Below the pieces are notes generated by a model. That model had not been told where the DNA came from. It saw only the letters and a program-made list of their open reading frames with translations, and ran no database searches. From Aggregatibacter actinomycetemcomitans DSM 8324 (GTDB taxonomy: Bacteria > Pseudomonadota > Gammaproteobacteria > Enterobacterales > Pasteurellaceae), in the NCBI RefSeq assembly GCF_000372365.1, contig NZ_AQUU01000002.1, forward strand, positions 62,001 through 126,000: 64,000 bases of DNA. The letters are read 5' to 3'. Positions 11,490 to 20,872 of the stretch are shown in pieces. Position numbers and translations under genes: made by a program. Every line of letters begins with the position of its first letter. Position 1 is the first letter of the stretch.

Positions 11490-12101
11490 TTAAAGAGAAG
11501 AGAGAATTTGTTGTGCGGTGGCGGCGATTTTGCCCCGAAAGAACAACAACTGCCATTTGGTGCCGCCCACCTGTTGCCATAAAATCGCCGCGCGAATGCC
11601 GGCTAACAAGGCGGCACGAATGCGATTTTGCGTGCCCACTTGTTGCAAATATTGAGTGACGCCGGTGATTTGAATACGACGACCCAGCGGGCTGATCACA
11701 TCCACATAAATGCCGGCGAAGTTGGATAACATTTGTTCATCCAGCAAATGATAGTGTTCCAGTTGTGTCGGTAAATATTGCACGCGACGCGCCAGTTCCT
11801 GCTTGGCCTCCGGGGTTTTATTCAATTTTCCTGCCAATGCCAACAAACTCAACCAATAACGCCCAAGTTCCGGTTCGCTACCGTTGAGTTGCTCACACAG
11901 GGTGGTTAAGCCCGGTTTCAGATGGTTCTCAGCGCCACCGAATACATCTAACGTGGTTTGCGGTGCAGTTTGCAATAAGCTGTTCAGGGAAATTTCCAGC
12001 GCCTGTTGATCGGCTTCGCCGTTTAACGCCAGTTGTTGAGCTAATTTTGCCGCCTGGCATACGCCGGCAAGGGCGAGGGTAATGTCGTAATAATTTGCCA
12101 T
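11490..12101 (-). CDS. hflD: HflD homologue
   Basis: HflD is a peripheral membrane protein that in E. coli modulates lambda lysogeny through CII; its normal cellular role is unclear. The 203-residue helical protein starts [18 protein letters not shown], typical of the family, and has the expected length. It lies immediately upstream of purB, as in E. coli. The usual further neighbour mnmA is absent; a divergent copper-chaperone gene lies there instead. Confidence 0.9.
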   Translation of the reverse strand: MANYYDITLALAGVCQAAKLAQQLALNGEADQQALEISLNSLLQTAPQTTLDVFGGAENHLKPGLTTLCEQLNGSEPELGRYWLSLLALAGKLNKTPEAKQELARRVQYLPTQLEHYHLLDEQMLSNFAGIYVDVISPLGRRIQITGVTQYLQQVGTQNRIRAALLAGIRAAILWQQVGGTKWQLLFFRGKIAATAQQILSSL

Positions 12102-12213
12102 TGGGGTTTTAAATTGAATTGAGTCATCGGGAAATCGGGCGCTAATATAGCATTTTTCTGTTATAGTTTAAAGGTAATCGGCACCGCCGACCAACATGAA
12201 AAAGGAGAAAACC

Positions 12214-12624
12214 ATGCAAGCTATTTTAAAAACGCCGTTAATTTTAACCGCACTTTTGCCCTTCTGTGTGAGCGCAAAAATCAGCGTAGAAAACGCCACT
12301 GTCTTCGCCACCCAAAGCCCTGATGAACCTTCGGCAATTTTCATGAATTTACACAATGACGGCAGGGAACCGGTTAATCTTGCTTTCGCACAAAGCCCCC
12401 GGGCGGCGCGTCTTGAATTGCACGGTACGCAACATGGCAAAATGCTCACCTTGTCCGGCATTGAAATTCCTGCCAACGGCAACGTGCAATTAAAACGCGG
12501 CGGCTTGCATATTATGGTGTTTGAAGCCGCGAAAACGTTACAGGCGGGAGAAAAGTTTCCATTGGAATTGATGTTTGATAACGGCGAGCGGGTTGTGGTT
12601 GAGGCGAATGTGGTGGGACACTGA
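12214..12624 (+). CDS. Periplasmic copper chaperone, PCu(A)C family
   Basis: PCu(A)C proteins bind Cu(I) in the periplasm and help deliver it to cytochrome oxidase. The start at 12214 gives 136 residues with a signal peptide (about 1-20, cleavage after VSA) and a cupredoxin-like domain. Candidate copper ligands are His and Met in ELHGTQHGKM and the HxM motif HIM (in GGLHIMVFE). AAGGAG lies 6 nt upstream, which decides for this ATG over the in-frame one at 12196. The usual ScoI/II partners are not in the window. Confidence 0.85.
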   Translation: MQAILKTPLILTALLPFCVSAKISVENATVFATQSPDEPSAIFMNLHNDGREPVNLAFAQSPRAARLELHGTQHGKMLTLSGIEIPANGNVQLKRGGLHIMVFEAAKTLQAGEKFPLELMFDNGERVVVEANVVGH

Positions 12625-12762
12625 TTTTTTCTTTGGAAAAGTGCGGTCGGTTTTTATTGCGTTTCTTTTGGTGGTTTGCTTGATACAAGTAAAGAAAACT
12701 CACCGTATTTGTGATATTGTAGCCTGCATCTTAGTCTTCAACACAACACATTCGCAAACCTT

Positions 12763-13299
12763 ATGGAAAAAATCATTATTGACGAAAATCAGTTCCTTCG
12801 AACCATTTCCCGTATTTCTCATGAAATCATTGAAAAACACCAATATTTAGATAATTTAGTTATTGTCGGAATTAAACGGCGGGGAGCGGAAATTGCGGAA
12901 CTGATTAAGAATAAAATTAAATTGTTAACGCAAACCGACATTCCCGCTTTTGACTTGGATATTACCTTTTATCGCGATGATCTTGAACATGTACAGGAAG
13001 ATCAAGTGCCGGTTTACAGTGGCGCGTCGGATTTTATTAATATTCAACACAAAGAAGTGATTTTAGTGGATGATGTACTGTTTACCGGTCGCACGATTCG
13101 CGCGGCATTGGATGCCTTGGTTGATTTCGGGCGGGCGGCGAAAGTGGAATTGGTGATCTTTGTGGACCGTGGTCATCGTGAATTGCCGATTCGCGCCGAC
13201 TATGTGGGAAAAAACGTGCCGACCAGTCGAAGCGAAAATATTCAGGTGCGCACCATGAAGTTCGACCAATGCTATGAAGTAGCGCTGCTGTCCAAATAA
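12763..13299 (+). CDS. pyrR: PyrR bifunctional regulator / uracil phosphoribosyltransferase
   Basis: PyrR belongs to the phosphoribosyltransferase fold and converts uracil plus PRPP to UMP; in Gram-positives it also attenuates pyr mRNA. The 178-residue protein has the PRPP-binding loop ILVDDVLFTGRTIRAA and the C-terminal FVDRGHRELP that is diagnostic for PyrR. No pyr biosynthesis genes lie nearby, so an RNA-binding role in this organism is uncertain. Confidence 0.9.
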   Translation: MEKIIIDENQFLRTISRISHEIIEKHQYLDNLVIVGIKRRGAEIAELIKNKIKLLTQTDIPAFDLDITFYRDDLEHVQEDQVPVYSGASDFINIQHKEVILVDDVLFTGRTIRAALDALVDFGRAAKVELVIFVDRGHRELPIRADYVGKNVPTSRSENIQVRTMKFDQCYEVALLSK

Positions 13300-13365
13300 A
13301 GTTTGTGAACCTTTAGCTAAATTAATAATCTAACCAATAATTTTAAACCCTATAACGGAATATTA

Positions 13366-14298
13366 ATGAAGATGAATTTAAAATCTGTTTTGTTTGCCGC
13401 AATCGGCTTTTTTGTGTTAGCTGCCCATGTTCACGCCGAGGAAAAAGTGGTCGCTACCGTTAATGGCATTCCCATATTGGAAAGTCAGGTGCAGAGTGCG
13501 ATCAATAAGAAAACCAATGATCGTCAGGCGGCACTAAATAAAGTCATCGATGATATTCTGGTGGACCAGGCGGTGAAAGAATCCGACGTGAAAGTAAATA
13601 ACGCGCAAATCGATCAAATTATTGAAGGCATTGCAGCGCAAAACGGCTTAACTTTCGGTCAATTATTGGATGCATTGGATTATCAGGGCATTAGCTATCG
13701 CGCTTATCGTCAGCAAATTGCACAGCAGGTGATGATGTCCGAAGTGCGTAACCACGCTATCAGCCAAAGTGTGGATGTGTCCCGCGAACAGGTTGAAGTG
13801 CTTGCCAAGAAAATGTTGGATGAAGCGAAAGCCAAGGGCAGCGTAGCTCAGATCTCCGACACGCAATATGAAGTACGTCATATCTTACTGAAACTGAACC
13901 CGTTATTAAATGATGCACAAGCCAAGGCGCAACTTGAACAAATCCGAGCGGACATCATTGTCGGTAAAACCACCTTTGCCGATGCCGCGTTGAAATATTC
14001 CAAAGATTATTTGTCCGGCGCCAACGGCGGTAGCTTGGGTTATGCCTTTCCGGAAATGTACGTCGGTCCGTTTAACCAAGCGGTGCGCACCACCAAACCG
14101 GGCGTCATCAGCGCGCCGTTTAAAACCGAATTCGGTTGGCACATTCTGGAAGTGACCAACACCCGTCAGGCGGATCGTACGGAAGATGCCTATCGCCAAA
14201 AAGCCTACGAGCAAATTGTCAATCAACAATTACAGGATTCCGCACTCGACTGGGTGCAGGCACTGCGTAAACGAGCAGATATTAAATACATAAATTAA
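13366..14298 (+). CDS. surA: SurA periplasmic chaperone with a single parvulin domain
   Basis: SurA escorts outer-membrane proteins through the periplasm to the BAM complex. This 310-residue product has a signal peptide (cleavage near AHVHA-EE), a SurA N-terminal helical domain and only one parvulin domain (about 165-265, YEVRHILLKL). E. coli SurA is about 430 residues with two, so this is the shortened Pasteurellaceae form rather than a truncated gene. It precedes rsmA and apaH, keeping the enterobacterial surA-rsmA-apaH order without pdxA and apaG. Confidence 0.9.
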   Translation: MKMNLKSVLFAAIGFFVLAAHVHAEEKVVATVNGIPILESQVQSAINKKTNDRQAALNKVIDDILVDQAVKESDVKVNNAQIDQIIEGIAAQNGLTFGQLLDALDYQGISYRAYRQQIAQQVMMSEVRNHAISQSVDVSREQVEVLAKKMLDEAKAKGSVAQISDTQYEVRHILLKLNPLLNDAQAKAQLEQIRADIIVGKTTFADAALKYSKDYLSGANGGSLGYAFPEMYVGPFNQAVRTTKPGVISAPFKTEFGWHILEVTNTRQADRTEDAYRQKAYEQIVNQQLQDSALDWVQALRKRADIKYIN

Positions 14299-14301
14299 CC
14301 G

Positions 14302-14330
14302 AAATCCCGACCCTAAGGTCGGGATTTTGC
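14302..14330 (+). terminator. Rho-independent terminator after surA
   Basis: AAATCCCGACC pairs with GGTCGGGATTT around a CTAA loop, followed by a short T-rich stretch. It begins 4 nt after the surA stop codon. Confidence 0.75.
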
Positions 14331-14376
14331 TTTATAATACACCGCACTTTTCGTTATTTTTATAAGATCCTATTCA

Positions 14377-15240
14377 ATGAATTCAAAAAAGCATTTAGGC
14401 CATACGGCGCGTAAGCGGTTCGGGCAGAATTTTTTGCATGACAACAACGTTATTCAAAATATCGTGGCGGCAATTTATCCGCAGCCGAATCAGTTTTTAG
14501 TGGAAATCGGTCCCGGTTTGGGCGCGTTGACGGAGCCTGTGGCGGAACAGGTGGAGCATCTGACCGTGCTGGAGTTTGACCGTGATTTGGCGGAGCGTTT
14601 GCGCCACCATCCGTTTTTAAATCAAAAGTTTACAGTTATCGAAACCGACGCCATGCAGTTCGATTTTTCCGCTCTTTATGAACAGGAACAGCTGGCGGAG
14701 AAGGGACAAAAACTGCGCGTGTTCGGTAACCTGCCTTACAACATTTCCACGCCGTTAATGTTCCATTTGTTTCACTATCACCACATTATTCAAGATATGC
14801 ATTTCATGTTGCAGAAAGAAGTGGTGAAACGCCTGTGTGCCGCACCGAACAGCAAAGCTTACGGACGACTGACTATTATGGCGCAATATTTCTGTCAGGT
14901 TATGCCGGTGCTGGAAGTGCCGCCGAGTGCGTTTAAACCGGTGCCGAAAGTGGATTCGGCGGTGGTGCGTTTGATTCCGCACGCCACATTGCCGCACCCG
15001 GTGAAAGACTTATATTGGCTCAATCGTGTGTGTTCACAAGCGTTCAATCAGCGCCGTAAAACCTTACGCAATGCTTTTTCGGGGTTATTTTCAGCGGGAA
15101 ATCTGACCGCACTTGGGATCGATTTGAATGCCCGCGCGGAAAATCTCAGCATCGCCGATTATGCGCGGTTGGCGAACTGGTTGGCGGACAATCCGCCGGC
15201 GGATGTGAATAAAGAGGATGTGACGGATTCGGACGAGTAA
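14377..15240 (+). CDS. rsmA: 16S rRNA dimethyladenosine transferase RsmA (KsgA)
   Basis: RsmA dimethylates two adjacent adenines (A1518 and A1519) in the 3' hairpin of 16S rRNA, a late step of small-subunit maturation. The 287-residue protein shows RFGQNFLHD, the SAM-binding motif [14 protein letters not shown] and the catalytic NLPYNIST. A short acidic extension ([10 protein letters not shown]) ends the protein. apaH follows after 15 nt, as in enterobacteria. Confidence 0.96.
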   Translation: MNSKKHLGHTARKRFGQNFLHDNNVIQNIVAAIYPQPNQFLVEIGPGLGALTEPVAEQVEHLTVLEFDRDLAERLRHHPFLNQKFTVIETDAMQFDFSALYEQEQLAEKGQKLRVFGNLPYNISTPLMFHLFHYHHIIQDMHFMLQKEVVKRLCAAPNSKAYGRLTIMAQYFCQVMPVLEVPPSAFKPVPKVDSAVVRLIPHATLPHPVKDLYWLNRVCSQAFNQRRKTLRNAFSGLFSAGNLTALGIDLNARAENLSIADYARLANWLADNPPADVNKEDVTDSDE

Positions 15241-15255
15241 AAAGAGCGGTCAAAA

Positions 15256-16083
15256 ATGGCGACATATTTAATCGGCGATTTGCACGGTTGCTATGATGAA
15301 TTTCAAATGCTGTTGGAAAGGGTACGCTTTGATCCCGCGCAGGATACGCTGTATTTAACGGGCGATTTGCTGGCGCGCGGAGATAACTCTTTGGCATGCC
15401 TGCGTCTGGTGAAATCCTTGGGAAATGCGGCGCGTACCGTGTTAGGCAACCACGATTTACATTTTATTTCCACCGCACTTGGGGTGAAAAAAATTAAACC
15501 GCGCGATCGCGTAGATGCCATTTTTGCTGCCGAAGATTTCTTTGAACTGGTGAACTGGCTGCGTTGCCAGCCTTTGTTGATTCACAACCCCGCGCAGAAT
15601 TTCGTGCTTGTGCATGCAGGGATTTCGCCCGATTGGGATTTGACCGCCGCCAAAGTCTGCGCCAATGAAGTGGAAAATGTGTTACGCCACGGCAATTATC
15701 GCTATCTGGTGGAAAATATGTATGCCGAACAGCCCGATCGTTGGTCGCCGCATTTACAGGGGCTGGACCGCCTGCGTTACAGCATCAACGTGCTCACCCG
15801 TATGCGTTTTTGCTATCTCGATCATCGGTTGGATTTCGCCTGCAAGCTGTCAATTAAGGACGCGCCGAAAGCGCTTGCACCTTGGTTTGCCTTGGATAAT
15901 CCGCTGTATCAAACGGGAAATATTGTTTTTGGTCATTGGGCAAGTTTAGTGGATGAAACCACTCCGCCGAACATTTACGCCCTCGATACCGGCTGCGTCT
16001 GGGGCAATCGCTTAACCATGCTACGTTGGGAAGACAAGCAATATTTCACTCAAAGTGCGGTGAAAAAAAGCAACGCTTTTTAA
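15256..16083 (+). CDS. apaH: Diadenosine tetraphosphatase ApaH
   Basis: ApaH splits Ap4A symmetrically into two ADP and also removes Np4 caps from RNA in E. coli. The 275-residue protein has the metallophosphatase signature [19 protein letters not shown] and GNHDLH, plus the downstream HAGISP. Its last codons (SNAF and stop) are encoded by one end of the dispersed repeat starting near 16068, so the repeat supplies the present C-terminus. Confidence 0.95.
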   Translation: MATYLIGDLHGCYDEFQMLLERVRFDPAQDTLYLTGDLLARGDNSLACLRLVKSLGNAARTVLGNHDLHFISTALGVKKIKPRDRVDAIFAAEDFFELVNWLRCQPLLIHNPAQNFVLVHAGISPDWDLTAAKVCANEVENVLRHGNYRYLVENMYAEQPDRWSPHLQGLDRLRYSINVLTRMRFCYLDHRLDFACKLSIKDAPKALAPWFALDNPLYQTGNIVFGHWASLVDETTPPNIYALDTGCVWGNRLTMLRWEDKQYFTQSAVKKSNAF

Positions 16084-16145
16084 ACGTTGGCTCAGCCAAC
16101 GGCCCCTTCAGGGGTGAAGAAGCGAACAGGTGAGCTTATGAATAA
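16068..16145 (+). repeat. Structured dispersed repeat, copy 1
   Basis: It contains the perfect hairpin CGTTGGCT-C-AGCCAACG (16085-16101), the hairpin CCCCTTCAGGGG (16103-16114) and a weaker stem AAGC/GCTT around GAACAGGTGA. The left end includes GCAACGCTTTTTAAACG, shared in reverse complement with the copy at 63226. It ends about 25 bp before hepT. Confidence 0.75.
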
Positions 16146-16170
16146 AAATTATCGTGTTTTTTAGGAAAGT

Positions 16171-16581
16171 ATGATGACAGAACTGGACTTGACACCATTG
16201 ACTAATGCGATTAACCGTTTAGCTGAAGGATTAGTGCGTTATCAATCGGATATCACAGATATACAAATTCGCGACGGTTTGATTCAACGTTTTGAATTTA
16301 CCTATGAAATCAGCCATAAAATGCTTAAGCGCTTTCTGGAATACACCGAAGCGAATCCCGAGCAAATTGACACTATGACGTTTCAAGATCTGATTCGTAC
16401 GGGTAATGAAAGAGGTTTGTTGCTGGGAAATTGGCAAAACTGGAAGCAATATCGTGAAATGCGTAGTCGCACCAGTCATACTTATGATGAAGAAACGGCA
16501 ATTCTCGTGGTATCCGGCATTCCGGATTTTTTGCGGGAAGCGCAATTTTTACAAAAACGCTTACATGCTCACCATCACTGA
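16171..16581 (+). CDS. hepT: HepT-like HEPN toxin (HI0074 family)
   Basis: HEPN proteins of this group are RNase toxins paired with an MNT nucleotidyltransferase antitoxin. The 136-residue helical protein carries R98-x4-H103-x-Y105 (RSRTSHTY), the full RX4HXY active-site motif whose Tyr is the AMPylation target in studied MntA/HepT systems. It overlaps the next gene by 17 bp, so translation is coupled, toxin first. The family is also described as nucleotidyltransferase substrate-binding proteins from Haemophilus HI0074. Toxicity is inferred from motif and context. Confidence 0.85.
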   Translation: MMTELDLTPLTNAINRLAEGLVRYQSDITDIQIRDGLIQRFEFTYEISHKMLKRFLEYTEANPEQIDTMTFQDLIRTGNERGLLLGNWQNWKQYREMRSRTSHTYDEETAILVVSGIPDFLREAQFLQKRLHAHHH

Positions 16582-16858
16582 ACAAGAACTGCAAATCGTT
16601 AAAGCGATTTTACAACAACATATCCCGAATCATTCGGCTTGGGCGTTCGGTTCGCGCGTGAAAGGAAATGCCAAAACGTATTCCGATTTGGATTTGGCAA
16701 TTATTGGCGAATCGCCACTTTCGCTGGAAACTTTGGCAAATTTAACGGAGGCTTTCTCCGAATCGGATTTGCCGTGGAAAGTGGATATTGTGGATTGGGC
16801 GGTAACGAATGATGCCTTTAAACAGGTTATTTTGCAGTGCTTTGAGGTTATTCAGTAA
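16565..16858 (+). CDS. mntA: MntA-like minimal nucleotidyltransferase antitoxin (HI0073 family)
   Basis: This is a small MNT-fold nucleotidyltransferase expected to neutralise the HEPN partner by transferring AMP to its Tyr. The 97-residue protein shows GSR (29-31) followed by the metal-binding DLD (Asp41, Asp43), i.e. GSX10DXD, with a third acidic position in VDIVDW (about 74-77). The start at 16565 overlaps the end of hepT. All catalytic residues appear intact, so the module may be active. Confidence 0.85.
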   Translation: MLTITEQELQIVKAILQQHIPNHSAWAFGSRVKGNAKTYSDLDLAIIGESPLSLETLANLTEAFSESDLPWKVDIVDWAVTNDAFKQVILQCFEVIQ

Positions 16859-16885
16859 GCAATTAAATAAAAAAGGATGATCTTA

Positions 16886-17518
16886 GTGAATCTAATTAAC
16901 GCCAACGCCTGCGATCTTTTCAACATTCCCTTCTTCCAATTCGCCCAAATGAAAAAATTTTGTCCGGAAGAGATTCCGCGCATTAAGGCGGATTACAAAG
17001 CCCATTGGGACAACTGGAAAGCGACGATTTTGCAGGTTTCCGCGGCGCTTGGTTCGCCCTTTGCCAAACCGCATATTGAAAGCTGGACGAACGGCTGGCA
17101 GGTGCGCGGGCATTTTTTCGCCTATTTTAAATATGAATATCACCTCAATTCCGCGGCGATTTTGTCGGTGTTGCTAAACAGACGTCGTTTATCGGTCAGT
17201 CTGGACTGGCATTGTTATTGCGCCGATCGTTCGCAAATTAATGTGCAGCAATATAATCAATGGCTGGAAAATTTTGATTTTGCCCGTTTTGCCGATTTCG
17301 ATATTTGGCGTGGCGATGAAAGCGAATACGATGATGTTCGCCAAGTGAATCAATTCACGCAGCAGGATCTAACCTTGCGTTCCGACAAGGATTTTTGGTG
17401 CATCGGACACAATGCGGAAAAAGCCGATTTGGATAAATTGGACGCAACGCAATTTATCGTTGAAAGCATTCGTGATTTATTGCCGTTGTATGAGGCTTGT
17501 CATCAGCTTAAGCCGTGA
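16886..17518 (+). CDS. Hypothetical protein downstream of the HepT/MntA pair
   Basis: A 210-residue protein of unknown function. The GTG at 16886 is preferred because AAGGA lies 8 nt before it; an ATG at 16877 is in frame but overlaps that site. The sequence is rich in aromatic and acidic residues (SLDWHCYCADRSQ, FDIWRGDESEYDDV), has no signal peptide or membrane segment, and codon use like its neighbours. It lies 27 nt after mntA on the same strand and could be co-transcribed. I do not recognise a family. Confidence 0.7.
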   Translation: MNLINANACDLFNIPFFQFAQMKKFCPEEIPRIKADYKAHWDNWKATILQVSAALGSPFAKPHIESWTNGWQVRGHFFAYFKYEYHLNSAAILSVLLNRRRLSVSLDWHCYCADRSQINVQQYNQWLENFDFARFADFDIWRGDESEYDDVRQVNQFTQQDLTLRSDKDFWCIGHNAEKADLDKLDATQFIVESIRDLLPLYEACHQLKP

Positions 17519-17638
17519 AAAATATCCAAAATTCCCACCGCACTTTCTGTTATTTTTCCCCGTTTTAGGCTATTCTATGCCGTATTTTCCAAGTTAAAAC
17601 CCGCCGAAAAGTGCGGTCTATTTTTAAGGTGATTTTCT

Positions 17639-20227
17639 ATGCAAGAGCAATATCGTCCTGATTTGCTTGAACCGGAAGTGCAAAAATTCTGGCAGGACAA
17701 TAAAACTTTCAAAGCAGTACAAGATAACAACAAAGAAAAATATTACTGTCTTTCCATGCTGCCGTATCCGTCCGGTCGTTTGCACATGGGGCATGTACGC
17801 AATTACACCATCGGCGATGTGGTGTCCCGTTATCAACGTATGATTGGCAAGAACGTGTTGCAGCCGATGGGCTGGGATGCCTTCGGTTTGCCGGCGGAAG
17901 GCGCGGCGGTGAAGAATAATACCGCTCCGGCGAAATGGACTTACGAAAATATTGCCTACATGAAAAACCAGTTGCAACTGTTGGGTTTCAGTTACGATTG
18001 GGATCGCGAAGTAACCACGTGCCGCCCGGAATATTACAAATGGGAGCAATGGTTCTTTACCGAGCTATATAAAAAAGGCTTGGTGTATAAAAAAACCTCT
18101 ACCGTGAACTGGTGTCCGAACGATAAAACCGTGTTGGCGAACGAGCAGGTGCATGAAGGTTGTTGCTGGCGTTGTGATACGCCGGTGGAGCAAAAAGAGA
18201 TTCCGCAATGGTTTATCAAAATCACCGATTACGCCGAGCAGTTGCTTAATTGCTTAGATGAGTTACCACAATGGCCGGAAACGGTGAAAACCATGCAACG
18301 CAACTGGATCGGGCGTTCCGAGGGGGTGGAAATCACCTTTGACATTAAAGATACCAACGAGAAGCTCGCGGTTTATACCACCCGCCCTGACACTTTCTAT
18401 GGCGTCAGCTATGTGGCGGTGGCAGCGGCCCATCCGTTAGCCACGCTGGCGGCGCAGAATAATCCGGCATTGGCGCAATTCATTCAGGAAGCGAAAAATA
18501 CCAAAGTTGCCGAGGCAGACATTGCCACTATGGAGAAAAAAGGCATGGCGACCGGTTTGTATGCGGTGCACCCGCTAACCGGCGAATTGTTGCCGGTGTG
18601 GGTGGCGAATTTTGTCTTAATGCACTATGGTACCGGCGCGGTCATGGCGGTGCCGGCGCACGATCAGCGCGACTATGAATTCGCACAAAAATACGGTTTA
18701 CCGATTAAACAGGTTATTGAACCGATTCATGGCGAAGAAATCGATTTAACCAAACAAGCCTTTACCGAACACGGCAAACTCATTCGTTCCGCCGAATTTG
18801 ACGGTTTGGAATTTGGCGCGGCGTTCAGCGGCATTGCCGATAAATTGGAACAGTTAGGCATGGGTAAACGCCAAGTGAACTACCGCCTGCGCGACTGGGG
18901 CGTGTCCCGTCAGCGTTATTGGGGCGCACCGATTCCGATGCTGACCTTGGAAAATGGCGATGTGGTGCCGGCACCAATGAAAGATTTGCCGATTATCCTA
19001 CCGGAAGATGTAGTGATGAACGGTGTGAACAGCCCGATTAAAGCGGATCCCGAATGGGCGAAAACCACCTATCAGGGCAAACTGGCGTTGAAAGAAACGG
19101 ACACCTTTGACACCTTCATGGAATCTTCCTGGTATTACGCCCGTTACACCTGCCCGGAATATCAACAAGGTATGCTGAATAGCGAAGAAGCTAATTACTG
19201 GTTGCCGGTAGATCAATATATCGGCGGTATCGAACATGCCACCATGCACTTATTATATTTCCGGTTCTTCCATAAATTGCTGCGTGATGCCGGCTTTGTC
19301 ACCAGCGATGAACCGGCGAACAAGTTGTTGTGTCAAGGCATGGTGTTGGCGGACGCGTTCTATTACACCAGCCCGACCAATGAGCGTATCTGGGTTTCAC
19401 CGACCAACGTTACATTAGAACGTGATGACAAAGGGCGTATTGTCAAAGCGACGGATGACGAAGGACATGAACTGGTACATGCCGGTATGACCAAAATGTC
19501 GAAATCCAAAAACAACGGTATCGACCCGCAGGAAATGGTGGAAAAATACGGCGCGGACACCGTGCGTTTGTTCATGATGTTCGCCTCCCCGGCAGAAATG
19601 ACTTTAGAATGGCAGGAGTCCGGCGTGGAAGGCGCGAAACGTTTCTTGGCGCGTTTGTGGAATTTGGTGTTTGAATACAACAAAAATCCGGCAAAAACGC
19701 CGTTAAATCCGACCGCACTTTCCGCCGCCCAAAAGGCTCTGCGTCGTGACGTACACAAAACCATCGCGAAAGTGAGCGATGACATCGGTCGTCGTCAAAC
19801 CTTCAATACCGCTATTGCGGCGATTATGGAGTTGATGAACAAACTCACCCGCGCGCCGTTGGACGACGAACAAGATCGCGCCATGATGGCGGAGGCCTTG
19901 AGCGCGGTGGTTCGTATGCTTTACCCGATTACCCCGCACATTTGCTTCCATTTATGGCAAGAACTCGGCAATCAGGACATTATTGATTTCGCCCCTTGGG
20001 TGGAAGCCGATGCCGAAGCGATGATTGAAGATGAAAAACTCATCGTAGTGCAAGTGAACGGTAAAGTGCGCGGCAAAGTAACCGTGGCGGGGGATACCGA
20101 TGAAGACAGGGTGAAAGCGGTTGCCTTTGCCGATGAAAATGTCAAACGCTTTACCGACGGAATGCAAATTGTGAAAGTGATTTACGTTGCCGGCAAATTA
20201 CTCAACGTGGTGGTGAAACCACAATAA
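17639..20227 (+). CDS. leuS: Leucyl-tRNA synthetase
   Basis: LeuS charges tRNA-Leu. The 862-residue class I synthetase shows the HIGH-type motif HMGH (near residue 49), a CP1 editing domain (about 220-420) and KMSKS (in [10 protein letters not shown], near residue 620). Length and domain order match the E. coli enzyme. AAGGTGA precedes the ATG. lptE and holA follow, the conserved leuS-lptE-holA order, although a dispersed repeat now separates leuS from lptE. Confidence 0.97.
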   Translation: MQEQYRPDLLEPEVQKFWQDNKTFKAVQDNNKEKYYCLSMLPYPSGRLHMGHVRNYTIGDVVSRYQRMIGKNVLQPMGWDAFGLPAEGAAVKNNTAPAKWTYENIAYMKNQLQLLGFSYDWDREVTTCRPEYYKWEQWFFTELYKKGLVYKKTSTVNWCPNDKTVLANEQVHEGCCWRCDTPVEQKEIPQWFIKITDYAEQLLNCLDELPQWPETVKTMQRNWIGRSEGVEITFDIKDTNEKLAVYTTRPDTFYGVSYVAVAAAHPLATLAAQNNPALAQFIQEAKNTKVAEADIATMEKKGMATGLYAVHPLTGELLPVWVANFVLMHYGTGAVMAVPAHDQRDYEFAQKYGLPIKQVIEPIHGEEIDLTKQAFTEHGKLIRSAEFDGLEFGAAFSGIADKLEQLGMGKRQVNYRLRDWGVSRQRYWGAPIPMLTLENGDVVPAPMKDLPIILPEDVVMNGVNSPIKADPEWAKTTYQGKLALKETDTFDTFMESSWYYARYTCPEYQQGMLNSEEANYWLPVDQYIGGIEHATMHLLYFRFFHKLLRDAGFVTSDEPANKLLCQGMVLADAFYYTSPTNERIWVSPTNVTLERDDKGRIVKATDDEGHELVHAGMTKMSKSKNNGIDPQEMVEKYGADTVRLFMMFASPAEMTLEWQESGVEGAKRFLARLWNLVFEYNKNPAKTPLNPTALSAAQKALRRDVHKTIAKVSDDIGRRQTFNTAIAAIMELMNKLTRAPLDDEQDRAMMAEALSAVVRMLYPITPHICFHLWQELGNQDIIDFAPWVEADAEAMIEDEKLIVVQVNGKVRGKVTVAGDTDEDRVKAVAFADENVKRFTDGMQIVKVIYVAGKLLNVVVKPQ

Positions 20228-20243
20228 TCTAATCGAAAAAATG

Positions 20244-20268
20244 ACCGCACTTTACATCAAAGTGCGGT
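20244..20268 (+). terminator. Inverted uptake-sequence hairpin after leuS
   Basis: ACCGCACTTT and AAAGTGCGGT pair around a 5-nt loop 16 nt after the leuS stop. No U-tract follows, so termination may be weak and some read-through to lptE-holA is likely. Confidence 0.45.
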
Positions 20269-20270
20269 TG

Positions 20271-20352
20271 GCAAAAACAACGTTTTTTTGAACATCGGTT
20301 CTGTCAACCTCCCCGAAGGGGTGAATAAGCGAACTAATGCGCTTATGAATAA
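20271..20352 (+). repeat. Structured dispersed repeat, copy 2
   Basis: Same orientation as copy 1: CAACGTTTTTTT at the left, hairpin CCCCGAAGGGG (20311-20321) and stem ATAAGCG/CGCTTAT around AACTAATG. It shares GCGAAC and GCTTATGAATAA with copy 1. It ends 16 bp before the lptE start and breaks the leuS-lptE-holA group. Confidence 0.7.
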
Positions 20353-20368
20353 TCTTTAAGGTGATTTT

Positions 20369-20872
20369 ATGCTTAAACACGTCAAAACCTTACTTCTGGC
20401 CGCTGCCGTTTTTGGGCTTTCCGCTTGCGGATTTCATTTCCAAAACGGCGAATTGATTCCGAAAGAATTACAAACCCTGCGTCTAGAAAGCAGCGATCCT
20501 TACAGTGATATGGCACGCGTCATGCGCCGTCAGTTGCAGCTAAATAACGTGACGCTGGTAGAAGATCAGACAAACGTGCCGGTGTTGCGCTTAAACGGCA
20601 TTTTTACCAAAGACCAAGTGGTGTCCATTTTCAAACAGGGGCGAGAAGCGGAAAAACAACTGATTCTGGAAGTAGACGCCAGCGTAAAATTGCCGAATCA
20701 GGACAGTTTCCCGATTTCCACCCGCGTGAATCGTACGTTCTTTGATAACTCCCGTGCGGCGTTGGCGAAATCGGCGGAAAAAGACGTGATTTGGCAGGAT
20801 ATGCGCGAGCAGGCGGCACGCCAGTTAATTAACAAAATGGTTGCCTTACAGCATCAAATTAAAGATAAATAA
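20369..20872 (+). CDS. lptE: LPS-assembly lipoprotein LptE
   Basis: LptE forms the outer-membrane plug complex with LptD that inserts LPS/LOS into the outer leaflet. The 167-residue product has a lipoprotein signal peptide with lipobox LSAC (acylated Cys20), followed by the LptE domain that begins GFHFQNGE. Its stop codon overlaps the holA start by one base (TAATG), giving coupled translation. Confidence 0.92.
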   Translation: MLKHVKTLLLAAAVFGLSACGFHFQNGELIPKELQTLRLESSDPYSDMARVMRRQLQLNNVTLVEDQTNVPVLRLNGIFTKDQVVSIFKQGREAEKQLILEVDASVKLPNQDSFPISTRVNRTFFDNSRAALAKSAEKDVIWQDMREQAARQLINKMVALQHQIKDK

